Shown here one piece after another: positions 53,892-63,094 of a stretch of 64,000 nucleotides of DNA (its first letter is position 1; every line of letters begins with the position of its first letter). Under the pieces are notes generated by a model that saw only the letters and a program-made list of their open reading frames with translations, had not been told where the DNA came from and did no database searches. This DNA comes from Anderseniella sp. Alg231-50. GTDB taxonomy: Bacteria > Pseudomonadota > Alphaproteobacteria > Rhizobiales > Aestuariivirgaceae. The DNA is taken from contig NZ_LT703007.1 of the NCBI RefSeq assembly GCF_900149695.1, forward strand, positions 124,001 through 188,000, given 5' to 3'. The position numbers were made by a program, and so were the translations under genes.

Positions 53892-55325
53892 TCATTGTGC
53901 CAGTTGCTGCCGGGCCGCCACTTCCGGCGAGAAAAACCCCTCGATTGCCGCGGTAACGGCACCTGCCGCCTTGCGCCGCCACCTTGATGACACCAGGTTT
54001 TTCTCGTCATGCCGGTTCGACAGATAGCCCAGTTCCAGCAAAACCGATGGAACGTCCGGTGCACGCAGCACCTTGAACCCGGCTGACCGCACGGGGCGCC
54101 TGTTCAACGGGGTAACCGGCTTCAGGTTCTTCACCACCCGGCGGGCGAAGTAGATTGAATGATTCTTGGTCTCCCGCAGGGCCAGATCAAGCAGAATATC
54201 AGCGACCTCGCCTGCATCCTCGCCAAGGTCGACACCGCCGATGAAGTCTGCGTTGTTTTCTTTTTCCGCCAGTGCGGCCGCTTCCGCGTCGGATGCCTTT
54301 TCGGACAAGGTGTAAACGGTCGCTCCGCGCACGCGGCGCTGCCGCAAGCTGTCCGCATGAACCGCAATAAACAGATCAGCCTTTTTGGCGCGGGCAAATT
54401 TGACGCGCTTGCCCAGGGAAATGAACCTGTCATCGTTACGGGTCATGTGAACCTCAAACCGCCCGGTCGCCAGCAGCCGCTTGCGCAATTCACGCGCAAA
54501 TGCCAGCACAACCTTCTTTTCCGGCGTACCCTTTCTCGACACCGTTCCGCCATCAATCCCGCCATGTCCGGGATCCAGCACGACAACCGGCCTGGCAGGA
54601 ATGGAGCCGGCCCCGATGCCCTGTTCTGTGGATGCTGCTGCGGACTGGGAAGGTTTTGGACGGGGTTTGGGAATGAGGCGAGCTGTTCTTTCTGTCAGTT
54701 CGACCCTTTCAGCCTCTTCATCAATGCGTGCAACTCCTTCGCGTTTCAAGAGTTCCGCCAAGGTGTCGGGAACCTGACGAACCGGTGAAGCCGCAGCGTT
54801 GCGGCTCGGCCGTTCGGTTGCCTTGATGCGGGCGAAAGTACGCTGATCGGTTTGAATTATATCGATAATCATACGTGCCGGCTGGCCGTTTTCAGGATTG
54901 AGCACGAACGATTTCTCGATCAGGACGGGGCCGGTTGTATCAATAACGATGCGCGATTTTCCGGGTGCAAGTTGGCCAAACCGATACGCCCTGACGAGCC
55001 CCCTGCCCACATCTCCGATTTCGGGAGGCATATTGAAGCGCACATCCGGCAGGTCGACCACCACACGATAGGGATTGTCGATCACATAAACCGAATAACT
55101 CACCGGCCTGTCGAGATCTGCCACAAACCGGGTCCGGGCATCATCTCCTGCTATGCGCGCTTCGCTCACGCTGGCAATTGGCGGCGTGGCGCTGGCGGAA
55201 TCCGGGTACACTGCAATGTGAACAGCAATGAAAACGGCGGTTGCAACAGCAACCGCAGCGCACCACCTATACAATGCAGTGATCAGATATATAGCCCGGC
55301 GAGCCACGATATTGCGCTTCCCCAT
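53892..55325 (-). CDS. amiC: N-acetylmuramoyl-L-alanine amidase with AMIN domain
   Basis: A 477-residue periplasmic amidase. An N-terminal hydrophobic export segment (about 12-40) precedes an AMIN domain (about 55-150; RFVADLDRPVSYSVYVIDNP) and a linker, then the Amidase_3 catalytic domain. Zinc ligands appear in VVLDPGHGGIDGG, the glutamate downstream of TPEKKVVLAFA and the histidine of FIAVHADS. The catalytic glutamate is in SVLLELGYLSN. It splits daughter-cell peptidoglycan. The ATG at 55325 was chosen over 55388 because the upstream part overlaps a CtrA-like promoter box. Confidence 0.93.
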   Translation of the reverse strand: MGKRNIVARRAIYLITALYRWCAAVAVATAVFIAVHIAVYPDSASATPPIASVSEARIAGDDARTRFVADLDRPVSYSVYVIDNPYRVVVDLPDVRFNMPPEIGDVGRGLVRAYRFGQLAPGKSRIVIDTTGPVLIEKSFVLNPENGQPARMIIDIIQTDQRTFARIKATERPSRNAAASPVRQVPDTLAELLKREGVARIDEEAERVELTERTARLIPKPRPKPSQSAAASTEQGIGAGSIPARPVVVLDPGHGGIDGGTVSRKGTPEKKVVLAFARELRKRLLATGRFEVHMTRNDDRFISLGKRVKFARAKKADLFIAVHADSLRQRRVRGATVYTLSEKASDAEAAALAEKENNADFIGGVDLGEDAGEVADILLDLALRETKNHSIYFARRVVKNLKPVTPLNRRPVRSAGFKVLRAPDVPSVLLELGYLSNRHDEKNLVSSRWRRKAAGAVTAAIEGFFSPEVAARQQLAQ

Positions 55326-55363
55326 CACAAGATTCAGTCGCGCAAATTCTAGCAATAGTGTGG

Positions 55364-55378
55364 TTAACCATTCGTTTA
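55364..55378. promoter_or_regulatory. CtrA-like box upstream of the amidase gene
   Basis: TTAA-CCATTCG-TTTA matches seven of eight bases of TTAA-N7-TTAA and includes TTAACCAT. It lies about 40 bp before the amidase start. Cell-cycle control of division amidases by CtrA is known in some alphaproteobacteria; here it is inferred. Confidence 0.4.
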
Positions 55379-55647
55379 GAGTCGTCACGCATGACGGGCC
55401 TATTCACAAAAATTCGCCCGGTTTGCCGTGAAATTCCGTTCCCGATCAGCGAATCCCGCCACACTGCACCCCAGGTCAGGCAGTCAAAGGCGGCTCTGTC
55501 ACCGCCACCTGCCCTAGCGGAATACTTAAAACGCACTATTGCGTAACCCCAGAGACGTGATAAAAGCACAGTTGATCCTTAAGCGTGGTTTCACGGTGCA
55601 GCGAAGCAGCATCACACGCTGAAAGGACCTGTAATTTCTTAGCGTTC

Positions 55648-55788
55648 ACAAAGTCCGGGCTGGAGAAAGCCACTTTGTTGAACAGCGAGTGTCACCGCAC
55701 AGGGTGACGGGTTCGATGGGCAACTGCCCAGCGCGTAATCCAACCCCTGAAGCGGTTTAGTGAACCGTTCAGCGCCAGATTAAGGCGC
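55648..55788 (+). promoter_or_regulatory. rne: Structured 5' leader of rne with five consecutive hairpins
   Basis: Stems are 55648-55678 (ACAAAGT/ACTTTGT with inner GGCT/AGCC), 55691-55708 (GTCACC/GGTGAC), 55717-55730 (TGGGCA/TGCCCA), 55747-55772 (CTGAA-CGGTT/AACCG-TTCAG) and 55772-55788 (GCGCC/GGCGC). The leader ends about 215 bp before the rne start. RNase E feedback-regulates its own mRNA through 5' leader structure in other bacteria; the same role is likely. The rest of 55326-56004 holds no gene. Confidence 0.6.
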
Positions 55789-56004
55789 GAACATATGTGG
55801 AAAACAAAGAATGAGCGCGGCAAGCAATATGACCAGCCGGTTCCTGCTTTTCAGCAGTGAAGCCTCGGCTGTGTTGTGCCCTGTCGGCACCAGACGCGCC
55901 CGTCCTGATTACTACCGTACAACTGCCCGCAATCGTATAGGTGCGCCACCCGGAGCGCCGCCTGTCCGAATCTGTGCCCGTTTGTGCGGCAAGGATTTGC
56001 CAAT

Positions 56005-58872
56005 ATGGCCAGCAAAATGCTTATCGACTCAGCGCACCCGGAAGAAACCAGGGTTTGCGTTGTCCGCGGCAACCGTATCGAGGAATTCGATTACGAATCC
56101 GCATCCCGCCGCCCTTTAAAGGGCAATATTTATCTCGCCAAAGTTACACGGGTTGAACCCTCTCTGCAGGCCGCCTTCGTTGAATACGGCGGCAACCGGC
56201 ACGGGTTTCTGGCGTTTAGCGAGATTCATCCCGATTACTACCAGATCCCCGTTGCCGACCGGCAGGCACTGCTGGACGCAGACGCCGAAGACGCCCGTCT
56301 GGCCCGGGAGGAAGAAGACGCCGAGCCCGAAAAAACCAAACCGCGCCGCCGCCGCTCACGGTCTGCGCGCTCCAAGGACGACAAGGTTGCCAGTGACCCG
56401 GTAGTTGATGAAGCAGCAACGGATGACAGCGTCGACGGTGAAACGGCGGACAGTGAAGATGGTCAGGTTGAGGCCGGGACATCTGATACCGACAGTGACG
56501 CTGCCGAGGCTAAAGCCAAGGACGCCGACACTGATGCAGAACCAGCAGACGCGGCTGAAGCGAAGGTTTCGGATGCAGACGACGCCGATGAAGAACTCTC
56601 TGCTTCACAGCAGGCTTCAGAAACCGCCGAAGATGACAACGGCGAAGGTGACAACGGCGAAGGTGACAGCGAAGACACGGATGAGGATGCGCAGGCTGAT
56701 GCAGATGACGACAACGAAGTTGCCGCTGCTGAAGACGACGGCGAGTCCGCCGATGACGATTCGGACGAAGCCGCACCAAAACCCCGCAAGCGGGCCCCGC
56801 GCAAGAATTACAAGATTCAGGAAGTTATCAAACGCCGTCAGGTCCTGCTGATCCAGGTTGTCAAGGAAGAGCGCGGCAACAAGGGCGCTGCACTGACCAC
56901 CTACATGTCTCTGGCCGGTCGCTATTGTGTGCTTATGCCGAACACGGCGCGCGGTGGCGGCATCTCGCGCAAAATCACCGATGCTAGCGACCGCCGTCGC
57001 CTGAAAGACGTCATTCGTGAAGTCGAAGTGCCCGAAGGCATGGGACTGATCGTGCGCACAGCTGGAGCACAGCGCACCAAAACCGAGATTCGCCGCGACT
57101 ATGACTATTTGCTGCGCATGTGGGAATCAGTGCGCGAACTGACCTTGAAGTCAGCCGCCCCTACCCTCGTTTACGAAGAAGGCAACCTGATCAAGCGATC
57201 CATTCGCGATCTGTATTCAAAAGACATCGACGAGGTTGTCGTGGAAGGCGAAGAAGGCTTCCGCGAGGCCAAGGATTTCATGAAGATGCTCATGCCAAGT
57301 CATGCGCGCAATGTGAAACTTTACAAAGATACCCGTCAGTTGTTCACCCGCCATCAGGTTGAGAGCCAGCTTGACGGGCTGTTCACACCAAACGTCACCC
57401 TGCCGTCCGGCGGCTATATCGTAATGAACCAGACCGAAGCGCTGGTATCGATTGATATCAACTCCGGCAAGGCAACCCGTGAACACAGCATCGAAGACAC
57501 GGCGTTAAAAACAAACCTGGAGGCCGCCGTGGAAATTTCCCGGCAGTTGCGCCTTCGCGACCTGGCCGGGCTCATTGTCATCGACTTCATTGATATGGAG
57601 GAAAACCGCAACAACCGTGCGGTTGAGCGCAAGCTCAAGGATGCATTGAAGAACGACCGCGCGCGTATACAGGTTGGCCGTATATCGCACTTCGGGCTTT
57701 TGGAAATGTCTCGCCAGCGGCTGCGCCAGGGCATGATGGAGAGTTCCACCATGCAGTGTCCTCACTGCGAAGGCACCGGCGTCATTCGCGGCGTTTCAAG
57801 TTGCGCCCTTTCTGTATTGCGCGGCATTGAAGAGCATCTACTGTCCCGCAAGCCCGAAAGCCTGGACGTGCGGGTGCACCCGGATGTGGCTTTCTACATC
57901 TTCAACGAGAAACGTGACCACCTGCTGTCTCTTGAAGAGAATTACGGAATTTCAATTTATGTCCTGCCGGATTCAGACCGTGCGCTTGCCGACAGCGTCA
58001 TAGAGCGCAAGCCGGACCGCAAGGGCCCGGCTGCCCGTCCTGTTTCATCGGATACGGCAGTCGCCATGGGCGACGGCATGGAAGCCAATGAAGAACCTGC
58101 TGCTGGAGATATTGATAGTGCAGACGGTGACGCGTCTGACAGCAAGCGGAATGATGAAGTGCAACTGGACGAAAACGGCGAGCCGCGCAAGAAGCGCCGC
58201 CGCCGCCGGGGACGCCGCGGTGGCCGCAAACAGCGTGAAGAACGCGAAGGCGAAGTAGTTTCCGGTTCCGATGACGCTTCCGCTTCTGCGGAAACCGCTC
58301 AGGCCAGCGAAGAAACGCCTGAAGCGAGCGGCGAAACCGAGGCAGCAACCGACACCGTTGCTGATGAAGACAAGCCGAAAAAACGCCGCCGCCGGTCACG
58401 TGGCGGGCGCAGCAAGGCAGCTGACGAAGGCACCGAGGCCGAAGAAATTGCGGCAACCGCAGACCCTGAGGTTGAGGAAGCCGTCGCTGTTGAGGCGGAC
58501 GCTGCTGTGCAAGCAAGTGCCGAAGCAGAAGAGAAACCGAAGGCCAAAAAGCGCAGTCCGCGCAAGGCTGCTAAAAAGGCCAAGGCAGACAGCCCCGAAG
58601 CTCCTGCCGAAGAGACGGCTGAAGTTGCTGCAGAAGCCGAAGCCGAACCGGCTGCTGACGAAAAGCCTGCCAAGAAGCCGCGCAAGCGCGCTGCGAAAAA
58701 GGCAAAGCCGGCAGAAGCGGAGTCACCTGTTGAAACCGTTGTCGCAAACGGGAGTTCCGCACCAGTTGAGCTGGCGGAAAGTGAACCGGCTGCCTCCAAA
58801 TGGGCACCTCCCGAGCCAACCGTCGATCCTGCAACAGCTCCGAAAAAAGCCGGCTGGTGGGGCAAGCGCTGA
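56005..58872 (+). CDS. rne: Ribonuclease E
   Basis: A 955-residue endoribonuclease, core of the degradosome. The N-terminal S1 region is split by a highly acidic D/E/A-rich insert (about 95-265). The catalytic DNase I-like domain has D484 (SIDINSGK) and D527 (VIDFIDMEENRNNR), and the zinc-link is C585-P-H-C588. The C-terminal third is low-complexity, alternating R/K-rich and A/E-rich blocks, typical of the scaffold and RNA-binding tail. The start ATG at 56005 has AAGGA upstream. It degrades mRNA and matures rRNA and tRNA at the membrane. Confidence 0.97.
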   Translation: MASKMLIDSAHPEETRVCVVRGNRIEEFDYESASRRPLKGNIYLAKVTRVEPSLQAAFVEYGGNRHGFLAFSEIHPDYYQIPVADRQALLDADAEDARLAREEEDAEPEKTKPRRRRSRSARSKDDKVASDPVVDEAATDDSVDGETADSEDGQVEAGTSDTDSDAAEAKAKDADTDAEPADAAEAKVSDADDADEELSASQQASETAEDDNGEGDNGEGDSEDTDEDAQADADDDNEVAAAEDDGESADDDSDEAAPKPRKRAPRKNYKIQEVIKRRQVLLIQVVKEERGNKGAALTTYMSLAGRYCVLMPNTARGGGISRKITDASDRRRLKDVIREVEVPEGMGLIVRTAGAQRTKTEIRRDYDYLLRMWESVRELTLKSAAPTLVYEEGNLIKRSIRDLYSKDIDEVVVEGEEGFREAKDFMKMLMPSHARNVKLYKDTRQLFTRHQVESQLDGLFTPNVTLPSGGYIVMNQTEALVSIDINSGKATREHSIEDTALKTNLEAAVEISRQLRLRDLAGLIVIDFIDMEENRNNRAVERKLKDALKNDRARIQVGRISHFGLLEMSRQRLRQGMMESSTMQCPHCEGTGVIRGVSSCALSVLRGIEEHLLSRKPESLDVRVHPDVAFYIFNEKRDHLLSLEENYGISIYVLPDSDRALADSVIERKPDRKGPAARPVSSDTAVAMGDGMEANEEPAAGDIDSADGDASDSKRNDEVQLDENGEPRKKRRRRRGRRGGRKQREEREGEVVSGSDDASASAETAQASEETPEASGETEAATDTVADEDKPKKRRRRSRGGRSKAADEGTEAEEIAATADPEVEEAVAVEADAAVQASAEAEEKPKAKKRSPRKAAKKAKADSPEAPAEETAEVAAEAEAEPAADEKPAKKPRKRAAKKAKPAEAESPVETVVANGSSAPVELAESEPAASKWAPPEPTVDPATAPKKAGWWGKR

Positions 58873-58966
58873 CATTTCGGCATTTCGATCCGGATGACTT
58901 TTGGCTGATACGGCCAGAAGTCTTCCCGATCTGTTGCAATTACGCCCACAACGAACGGCGGTTCGA

Positions 58967-59596
58967 ATGAGCACGAACCGCCTTGTTCTGTTTGGGCTGG
59001 TTGTCGTCGCCGTGCTGATGGGATGGCGGCTATACGAGCAGAAACATGCAGATACCGGGCAGTTGGCCGTACACCAGAGCGGTGATGTGGTTGTTCTCTC
59101 GTGGTCCGGTGAGGTTGACCTGCCCATGCATACGCTGCTGATGCGCGCATTCGAAGAACGCCGCACCACGTCAAAGCGCTTCTTGCTGCGTTTGAATTCG
59201 CCCGGCGGCTCGGTTCGCGAAGGCGGCGACGTGGTTGAACTGCTGCAACGCATCAAACGCACCCACACGCTCGACACCTATGTGGCGTCCAGAGACATCT
59301 GCATGTCCATGTGCGTTCCGATTTTCCTGCAGGGCAGCGGCCGCATCGCGGCAACAGATGCACGCTTCATGTTCCATGAGCCCAAGCGTTTCTACGATGA
59401 CGGCAGCGAGGCCAAAGGCTTTTCATTCGAGCGCCAGGCTCTCACACGGCGGTTTTTTACCAGGTATTTCGTCAATTCTCCCATGAACGCCAATTGGAGA
59501 ATCCAGCTCGAGAAAGACTGGGTCGGCAAGGATATATACAAGTCGGGCAAACAGCTGGTTGAGGAAAACTCCGGGATCGTCACCAATCTCCGCTAG
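58967..59596 (+). CDS. Membrane-anchored ClpP/crotonase-like protein (COG3904 type)
   Basis: A 209-residue protein with an N-terminal membrane anchor (about 5-22) and a ClpP-like domain: FLLRLNSPGGSVREGGDV, the nucleophile-region ASRDICMSMCVPIFLQGSGR and the histidine in ARFMFHEPKRF. Arrangement and spacing resemble serine peptidases of the ClpP/crotonase superfamily, probably periplasmic. Substrate unknown. It follows rne by about 94 bp on the same strand. Confidence 0.75.
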   Translation: MSTNRLVLFGLVVVAVLMGWRLYEQKHADTGQLAVHQSGDVVVLSWSGEVDLPMHTLLMRAFEERRTTSKRFLLRLNSPGGSVREGGDVVELLQRIKRTHTLDTYVASRDICMSMCVPIFLQGSGRIAATDARFMFHEPKRFYDDGSEAKGFSFERQALTRRFFTRYFVNSPMNANWRIQLEKDWVGKDIYKSGKQLVEENSGIVTNLR

Positions 59597-59609
59597 GGAA
59601 TTGGCCCTG

Positions 59610-60215
59610 CTACAGCAAGTCCCACAACAGCCGCCCTGCCAATGCCCACATGATGACGCCGATGATGGTGTCGAGCGCCTGCCAGCTGGTAGGCCGTGCA
59701 AACCATGGCGATAACAAACGAGCGCCATAGCCGAGCGAGAAAAACCAGGTAAACGACGCGATGCATGCACCGGCCCCGTAGGCAACTCTGTCCACACCAT
59801 CGTAACGCGCCGACAAGCTGCCCAGCAGCACAACTGTATCCAGATAAACGTGCGGATTGAGAAATGTGAAGGCGAGCACGGTGGTAATCGCCGTTCGCAG
59901 GCTCAGCGGTCCACCGTCGCCTGCCCGTAACACGCCGGGAAATGCAGCCCGCCTGAAGGCCAGGAGGCCATAGGCAAACAGAAATGCAGCGCCACCGGCA
60001 GTTATGAATTTCAAGAGGAACGGCGCCTGTTTGACGAGCGTTCCCAAACCCGCGACACCTGCCGCGATCAGCATTGCGTCCGCCAGCGCGCAGATGAAGC
60101 ACAACACAAACACATGTTCGCGCTTGAGGCCCTGACGCAGAACGAAAGCGTTCTGTGCGCCAATGGCGATAATGAGGGTCCCGCCAAGCAGGAACCCGGC
60201 TATGGCGGCAGCCAT
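59610..60215 (-). CDS. LysE/ArgO family amino acid exporter
   Basis: A 201-residue membrane protein with five to six hydrophobic segments. IIAIGAQNAFVLRQGLKREH near the N-terminus and FLNPHVYLDTVVLLGSLSA are signatures of the LysE/ArgO exporters of basic amino acids. The ATG at 60215 is preferred over the GTG one codon upstream. It lies 12 bp downstream of the aminotransferase gene on the same strand, suggesting linked amino-acid handling. Confidence 0.93.
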   Translation of the reverse strand: MAAAIAGFLLGGTLIIAIGAQNAFVLRQGLKREHVFVLCFICALADAMLIAAGVAGLGTLVKQAPFLLKFITAGGAAFLFAYGLLAFRRAAFPGVLRAGDGGPLSLRTAITTVLAFTFLNPHVYLDTVVLLGSLSARYDGVDRVAYGAGACIASFTWFFSLGYGARLLSPWFARPTSWQALDTIIGVIMWALAGRLLWDLL

Positions 60216-60227
60216 CACGGAACTGTC

Positions 60228-61391
60228 CTATCCTGCCTTTGGAAGCCAGCGTGACAGTCGTTCAACGGCCTTTTCCATGTGTTCCATCGAACCGGCAAAC
60301 GACAGGCGCAAAAACCTGTTGCCGCGTTCTGCATCAAAATCGGCCCCCGGAGACACGGCGACATGAGCTTCCTTGAGCATTGCCTGAGCGAAGGCAAAGC
60401 TGTCATTGGTCAGGTTTGCGACGTCGGCATAAAGATAGAAAGCCCCGTCTGCCGGCGACAGATTGCCGAGCCCCAGTCCCGGCAACTCACGTAACAGAAA
60501 GTCCCGGTTTTCACGATACTCCGCCTTGCGGTGCTCCAGCTCTTCGGTCGCGTCAAACGCCGCTATGGCCGCGTATTGTGAAATTGTCGGCGGTGAAATG
60601 AACAGGCTTTGAGCCAGGCATTCTACAGGACGGACCAGGCTGTCGGGGACGATCATCCAGCCGATACGCCAACCGGTCATGCAGTAATATTTCGAAAACG
60701 AGTTAATGATGAGAGCGTCCGGATTGCTGGTCAGTGCGGTCGCCTGCGGCATTTCATAGTTGAGGCCGTGATAGATTTCGTCTGAAATGAACCAGATGTC
60801 CCGGTTCGCGCAGGTGCGGGAAACGGCTGCCAGATTTTCCGGTGTGACCATTGTCCCGGTCGGATTGGCAGGGCTTGCCAGCAACAGGCCGGACAATCCG
60901 TTTTCACAGGCGGTTGAAATCTGCTCGGGAGTTGGCGCCCAGCGATGGCGCCCGTCCACCTCAATGTCGGCAACCGTGATATCAAGCGCCGTCAGGATGT
61001 TGGAATATGCAGGATACCCCGGCACCGTAAGTCCGACCTTGTCGCCCTGGTCGAAACAGGCGAGAAAACTGAGGACGAACGCCCCCGACGAGCCGGTTGT
61101 CACCACCACCCTGCCGGGGTCAACTTCCACTCCATAAGCGTCGTGATAATGCTGTGCTATGCGCTCCCGCAGCGCCGGCAGGCCAAGCGAATTCGTGTAG
61201 CCCATGTATGCACCGTCCAGAGCCTGCCTGGCTGCCTCAACCACCTTTTGAGGTGGCCCGCCGGCGGGTTGGCCTGCCGACATATGCACTACGTCGTGAC
61301 CGATAGCCGCTAGCGCATTGGCTTCACGAAACATGTCCATTACGATGAACGGTTGAACAAGAGCAGCTCGTCTGGAAGATGAAGGGGACAT
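60228..61391 (-). CDS. PLP-dependent aminotransferase, class I/II
   Basis: A 387-residue fold-type I aminotransferase. Features are MSAGQPAGGPPQKVVEAARQAL, VVVTTGSSGAFVLSFLACFD, LLASPANPTGTMV, WFISDEIYHGLNYE and the PLP lysine in SFSKYYCMTGWRIGW. The closest groups are aspartate/aromatic-type and MalY-like enzymes; the substrate is not decided. The ATG at 61391 matches family length better than the upstream start at 61481. It forms a likely two-gene unit with the LysE exporter. Confidence 0.92.
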   Translation of the reverse strand: MSPSSSRRAALVQPFIVMDMFREANALAAIGHDVVHMSAGQPAGGPPQKVVEAARQALDGAYMGYTNSLGLPALRERIAQHYHDAYGVEVDPGRVVVTTGSSGAFVLSFLACFDQGDKVGLTVPGYPAYSNILTALDITVADIEVDGRHRWAPTPEQISTACENGLSGLLLASPANPTGTMVTPENLAAVSRTCANRDIWFISDEIYHGLNYEMPQATALTSNPDALIINSFSKYYCMTGWRIGWMIVPDSLVRPVECLAQSLFISPPTISQYAAIAAFDATEELEHRKAEYRENRDFLLRELPGLGLGNLSPADGAFYLYADVANLTNDSFAFAQAMLKEAHVAVSPGADFDAERGNRFLRLSFAGSMEHMEKAVERLSRWLPKAG

Positions 61392-61633
61392 TTTACCTGG
61401 AATCGATGAATTGGCGTGGGGGGGAACGTTACTGGCCCTACCTATCAGATGCGATGGTTCGTGCAAACCGGCTGAAGACAAACTACATCACGGCTCTGTG
61501 ACCCTGGACCTCATCGCATCACCCATGCTTTTGCCGTAATGTTCGATACAAATCCGTCTGATCCGGACATGCGTTTCATCGGTGTTGAAGTCGCGTGGAA
61601 CCGGACGCACAAAAGGACCTATTCAAACCGCTG

Positions 61634-63013
61634 ATGAAGAAATCATTGCGCACGATCGGGATTCTTGTTCTGTCCGCCGCCATGCTGGCGCAGGCCAGCC
61701 TGTCCTCCTTTGCGCAACAGCGCGGCAACAGTCCCCGGCTGATCCGTGACGCGGAAATCGAAGAGCTCATGCGGCGCTATCTCAAGCCGATCTTCAAAGT
61801 CGCGAAAATTCCACCCAGAGCCGTGAACATCTACCTGATCGACGACAGTCGCATCAACGCGTTCGTTGCCGGTGGCCAGCGCATTTTCATTCATACCGGC
61901 CTGATCGAAAAGGCTCAAAGTCCCAACGAGGTTATTGGCGTCCTGGCGCACGAGACGGCCCACGTTGCCGGTGGTCATCTGGCCCGGCTTGGTGTTCAGC
62001 TCGACCGCGCTTCGACCCAGGTCATCATCGGAACCTTGCTGGGCGCGGCAGCCGCAATCGGTGCATCACAGGCTGGTGCGGCATCCAGCGGCGGGGCGAC
62101 CGGGGCACTGGTCTTTGGCGGTGCGGAGTTTGCCAGGCGCAATTTGCTGACCTATGTCCGGGCCCAGGAAGCAGCGGCGGACGAAGGCGCATTGCGCTAT
62201 CTGGAGGCATCGGGGCAATCCGGCCGGGGTATGCTGGAATTGTTTCAGAAGCTCTACAACCAGTCCATTGCCTCCCTGCAGTACGTCGATCCGTATGCCG
62301 TGTCCCATCCGTTGCCCCTGCAGCGTATCCGGGTTCTGGAGAATCGCGTCCGGGCATCGAAGCATTACAACAAGAAGGACAAGGATTACCTGGTGTTCCG
62401 CCACAAGATGGCACAGGCAAAACTTGCCGGTTTCACCCGTTCGGCGCAATCCGTGTACTCATCCTATCCAGCTGCGGACAAATCCATCCCTGCCCAGTAC
62501 GCCCGCGCTATCGCTGCCTACAGGGTGGGCGACCTGCAGACCGCCATCCCTGCGATTGACAAGCTGATTGCAAGAATACCGAAGAACCCGTATTTTTGGG
62601 AACTCAAGGGTCAGGCCCTGCTTGAAAAAGGTTTCCCGGCTGATGCCGTCGCACCATTGCGCCAGGCTCTGAAACTGTATCCGAAAAGCGGCCTGATCAG
62701 CATTCTGCTGGCGCAGGCACTGCTTGCCGCCAATACCAAAGAAGCGGCGCGGACGGCATTGTCAGTGTTGTCCAAAGCGCAGAGATTTGAGGGTGAGTCG
62801 GGCTCGCTGCATTTGCACAAGGCGCGGGCACACGGCATTTTGGGCGACTATGCTCGCGCAGAATTGTCCACTGCGGAAAGTGCCATGCTGCGCGGCGACA
62901 AAAAGCTGGCAAAACGGAAGGCCGAAGGCGCCAAGCGGCGGTCAAAATCCGGTTCTACTGTGTGGATCAGGGCAACCGACATACTCAACGCCCTGAAAAA
63001 AAAGAAAAGTTGA
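61634..63013 (+). CDS. Exported M48 family metalloprotease with TPR tail (BepA/YfgC-like)
   Basis: A 459-residue periplasmic protease. A signal peptide (MKKSLRTIGILVLSAAMLAQ) is followed by the M48 domain with HETAHVAGGHLARLG (HExxH at about 113) and the second metal region YVRAQEAAADEGALRYL. The C-terminal half consists of TPR-like helices (PAQYARAIAAYRVGDLQTAI, LLEKGFPADAVAPLRQAL). BepA relatives degrade or assist misassembled outer-membrane proteins. The ATG at 61634 gives the cleaner signal peptide. Confidence 0.93.
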   Translation: MKKSLRTIGILVLSAAMLAQASLSSFAQQRGNSPRLIRDAEIEELMRRYLKPIFKVAKIPPRAVNIYLIDDSRINAFVAGGQRIFIHTGLIEKAQSPNEVIGVLAHETAHVAGGHLARLGVQLDRASTQVIIGTLLGAAAAIGASQAGAASSGGATGALVFGGAEFARRNLLTYVRAQEAAADEGALRYLEASGQSGRGMLELFQKLYNQSIASLQYVDPYAVSHPLPLQRIRVLENRVRASKHYNKKDKDYLVFRHKMAQAKLAGFTRSAQSVYSSYPAADKSIPAQYARAIAAYRVGDLQTAIPAIDKLIARIPKNPYFWELKGQALLEKGFPADAVAPLRQALKLYPKSGLISILLAQALLAANTKEAARTALSVLSKAQRFEGESGSLHLHKARAHGILGDYARAELSTAESAMLRGDKKLAKRKAEGAKRRSKSGSTVWIRATDILNALKKKKS

Positions 63014-63094
63014 AGATGAAATTCCCCAAGGAACCGGTATAACCGGTCCAACAAACAGATCCGTCCGGTTTGGACAACACAGGAGTTTAGTTTC

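Noticed and set aside
52391-53956. 521-residue open frame on the plus strand
   Set aside because: It lies antisense to the PBP1A gene and has no recognisable domain. The leftward frame has all PBP motifs.
55651-55735. RNase P RNA-like AAGTCCGGGCT motif in the rne leader
   Set aside because: Only a short resemblance; the surrounding bases form simple hairpins and the rest of RNase P RNA is missing.
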